Assembly (NCBI GenBank): GCA_030430725.1
Contig: JAUIKP010000172.1
Coordinates: 1-6,856, forward strand
Origin: Nitrospiria bacterium
GTDB taxonomy: Bacteria > Nitrospirota > Nitrospiria > Nitrospirales > UBA8639
Direction: 5' to 3'
DNA length: 6,856 bases
The notes beneath the pieces were generated by a model. It did not search any database. It saw nothing but the letters and a program-made list of their open reading frames with translations, and had not been told where the DNA came from. Positions 6,384 through 6,856 of this stretch are shown here, one piece after another (position 1 is the stretch's first letter; each line of letters starts with the position of its first letter). Position numbers and translations under genes: made by a program.

Positions 6384-6803
6384 TTAGATAAATAGAGTGG
6401 TTTCCGCACCGGAACAGGCAGAAATAATTGCAGGCAAGCCCATTACTTCATCGACCCCTTGAGTAACCGCTTTGGCATCGACTCCCATATATTCAAGTCC
6501 CGCACTACAGGCTACTAATTTGAACTGGCCGACCTGACGGGCTTCCTCGAACATGTCCGAAATGAGGGGAACTTTGCGTTCACGGATCAATCGGGCCACT
6601 TCGGGGGCTTGGGCGGCATATTCCGGCGGAAAATCCAATTCATTGATTCGGCCTTCAGCCAACTTTTTGATAGTCCAGAACAACAGCACCACCATCACGT
6701 CCTTCCCCATCGCGGAAGCCGTTAATCCTAGCGTCGCCACCTGATGGAGCTTATCGTAGGTCGCATTATGTGCATAAATGACGAATCGTGGCTTAGCCCC
6801 CAT
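6384..6803 (-). CDS. DsrE/DsrF-like small sulfur-relay-type protein
   Basis: The 139-residue product fits the DsrE/DsrF/DsrH-like fold in size and pattern. It has an early strand KPRFVIYAHNATYDKL (4-19), a helix ATLGLTASAMG (23-33), then DVMVVLLFW (35-43). Near the end come VPLISDMFE (78-86), KLVACSAGLEYMGVD (95-109) and VDEVMGLPAIIS (117-128). The VACSAG segment places C99 where DsrE-type proteins that carry persulfide sulfur often have their conserved cysteine; C130 is a second one. Family members pass sulfur in oxidation or tRNA thiolation pathways, but many of the single-gene type are unassigned, so the role here is open. There is no signal peptide, so it is cytoplasmic. An in-frame TGA lies just upstream (minus strand, 6809-6807), making the ATG at 6803 the first possible start. 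A GGTGGAG site sits about 12 bases ahead, rather far. It is the first gene of the minus-strand block; its promoter may lie within or beyond the repeat at the window edge. Confidence 0.8.
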   Translation of the reverse strand: MGAKPRFVIYAHNATYDKLHQVATLGLTASAMGKDVMVVLLFWTIKKLAEGRINELDFPPEYAAQAPEVARLIRERKVPLISDMFEEARQVGQFKLVACSAGLEYMGVDAKAVTQGVDEVMGLPAIISACSGAETTLFI

Positions 6804-6834
6804 GGCGCATCATTTCTCCACCCATCACTGGAAG

Positions 6835-6856
6835 TGTTGAAAAATGCCGCCAGCGG
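6835..6856. repeat. Start of a second, inverted copy of the intergenic repeat (cut by window edge)
   Basis: TGTTGAAAAATGCCGCCAGCGG matches the minus strand of 2580-2601 at 21 of 22 positions; the only difference is A to T after the fifth A. The window ends before the copy does, so its full length is unknown. It sits just upstream of the DsrE-like gene, in opposite orientation to the complete element. Confidence 0.7.

Noticed and set aside
6792..6812. Six-codon minus-strand frame (MMRHGG) overlapping the DsrE-like start, as a possible leader peptide
   Set aside because: The GGAG site is close enough to serve it, but the frame is too short and generic to distinguish from chance.
1..6856. CRISPR array, tRNA, rRNA, toxin-antitoxin pair, phage or defence genes
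   Set aside because: I looked for regularly spaced repeats, small paired genes and integrase or transposase motifs on both strands and saw none.

Overview
The window is about 6.9 kb of bacterial chromosome with short intergenic gaps, six complete genes and one gene cut by the left edge. GC content is moderate and uneven. The gene mix and the style of the intergenic repeat (ends reading TTGAAAAA-GCCGCCAGC) resemble my recollection of Nitrospira-type genomes (Nitrospirota). That assignment is an inference; there is no rRNA or other marker here to settle it.

Left part, plus strand (1-2240). The window opens in the last 36 codons of a MoxR/CbbQ/NorQ-like AAA+ ATPase. A 480-base gene-free stretch follows, with a terminator-like hairpin, two adjacent palindromes and a good sigma70-type promoter. 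That promoter drives a HAD-superfamily phosphatase of a widespread but uncharacterised family. A secreted 211-residue protein of unknown function comes next, with a textbook ribosome binding site and signal peptide.

Middle (2241-2613). Here the plus-strand and minus-strand genes converge. The gap holds a repeat element of about 109 bases with near-perfect terminal inverted repeats and T-runs on both strands. It could fold into one long hairpin and act as a bidirectional terminator. Part of a second, oppositely oriented copy starts at the extreme right edge of the window (6835-6856), so the two copies bracket the whole minus-strand block.

Right part, minus strand (2614-6803), in transcription order: a small DsrE/DsrF-like protein, a secreted six-bladed kelch-like beta-propeller protein, a UbiE/MenG quinone C-methyltransferase, and a B12-binding-type radical SAM enzyme. 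The last two are separated by only 4 bases and are probably translated together, so the radical SAM enzyme may work on a quinone, other isoprenoid or membrane lipid. The kelch-like gene and the 230 bases after it are clearly richer in A+T than the flanking genes, and may be a later insertion into the block.

I found no CRISPR array, tRNA, rRNA, transposase or defence system. The points most worth following are the radical SAM-UbiE pair, the inverted repeat copies around the block, and the two uncharacterised secreted proteins.
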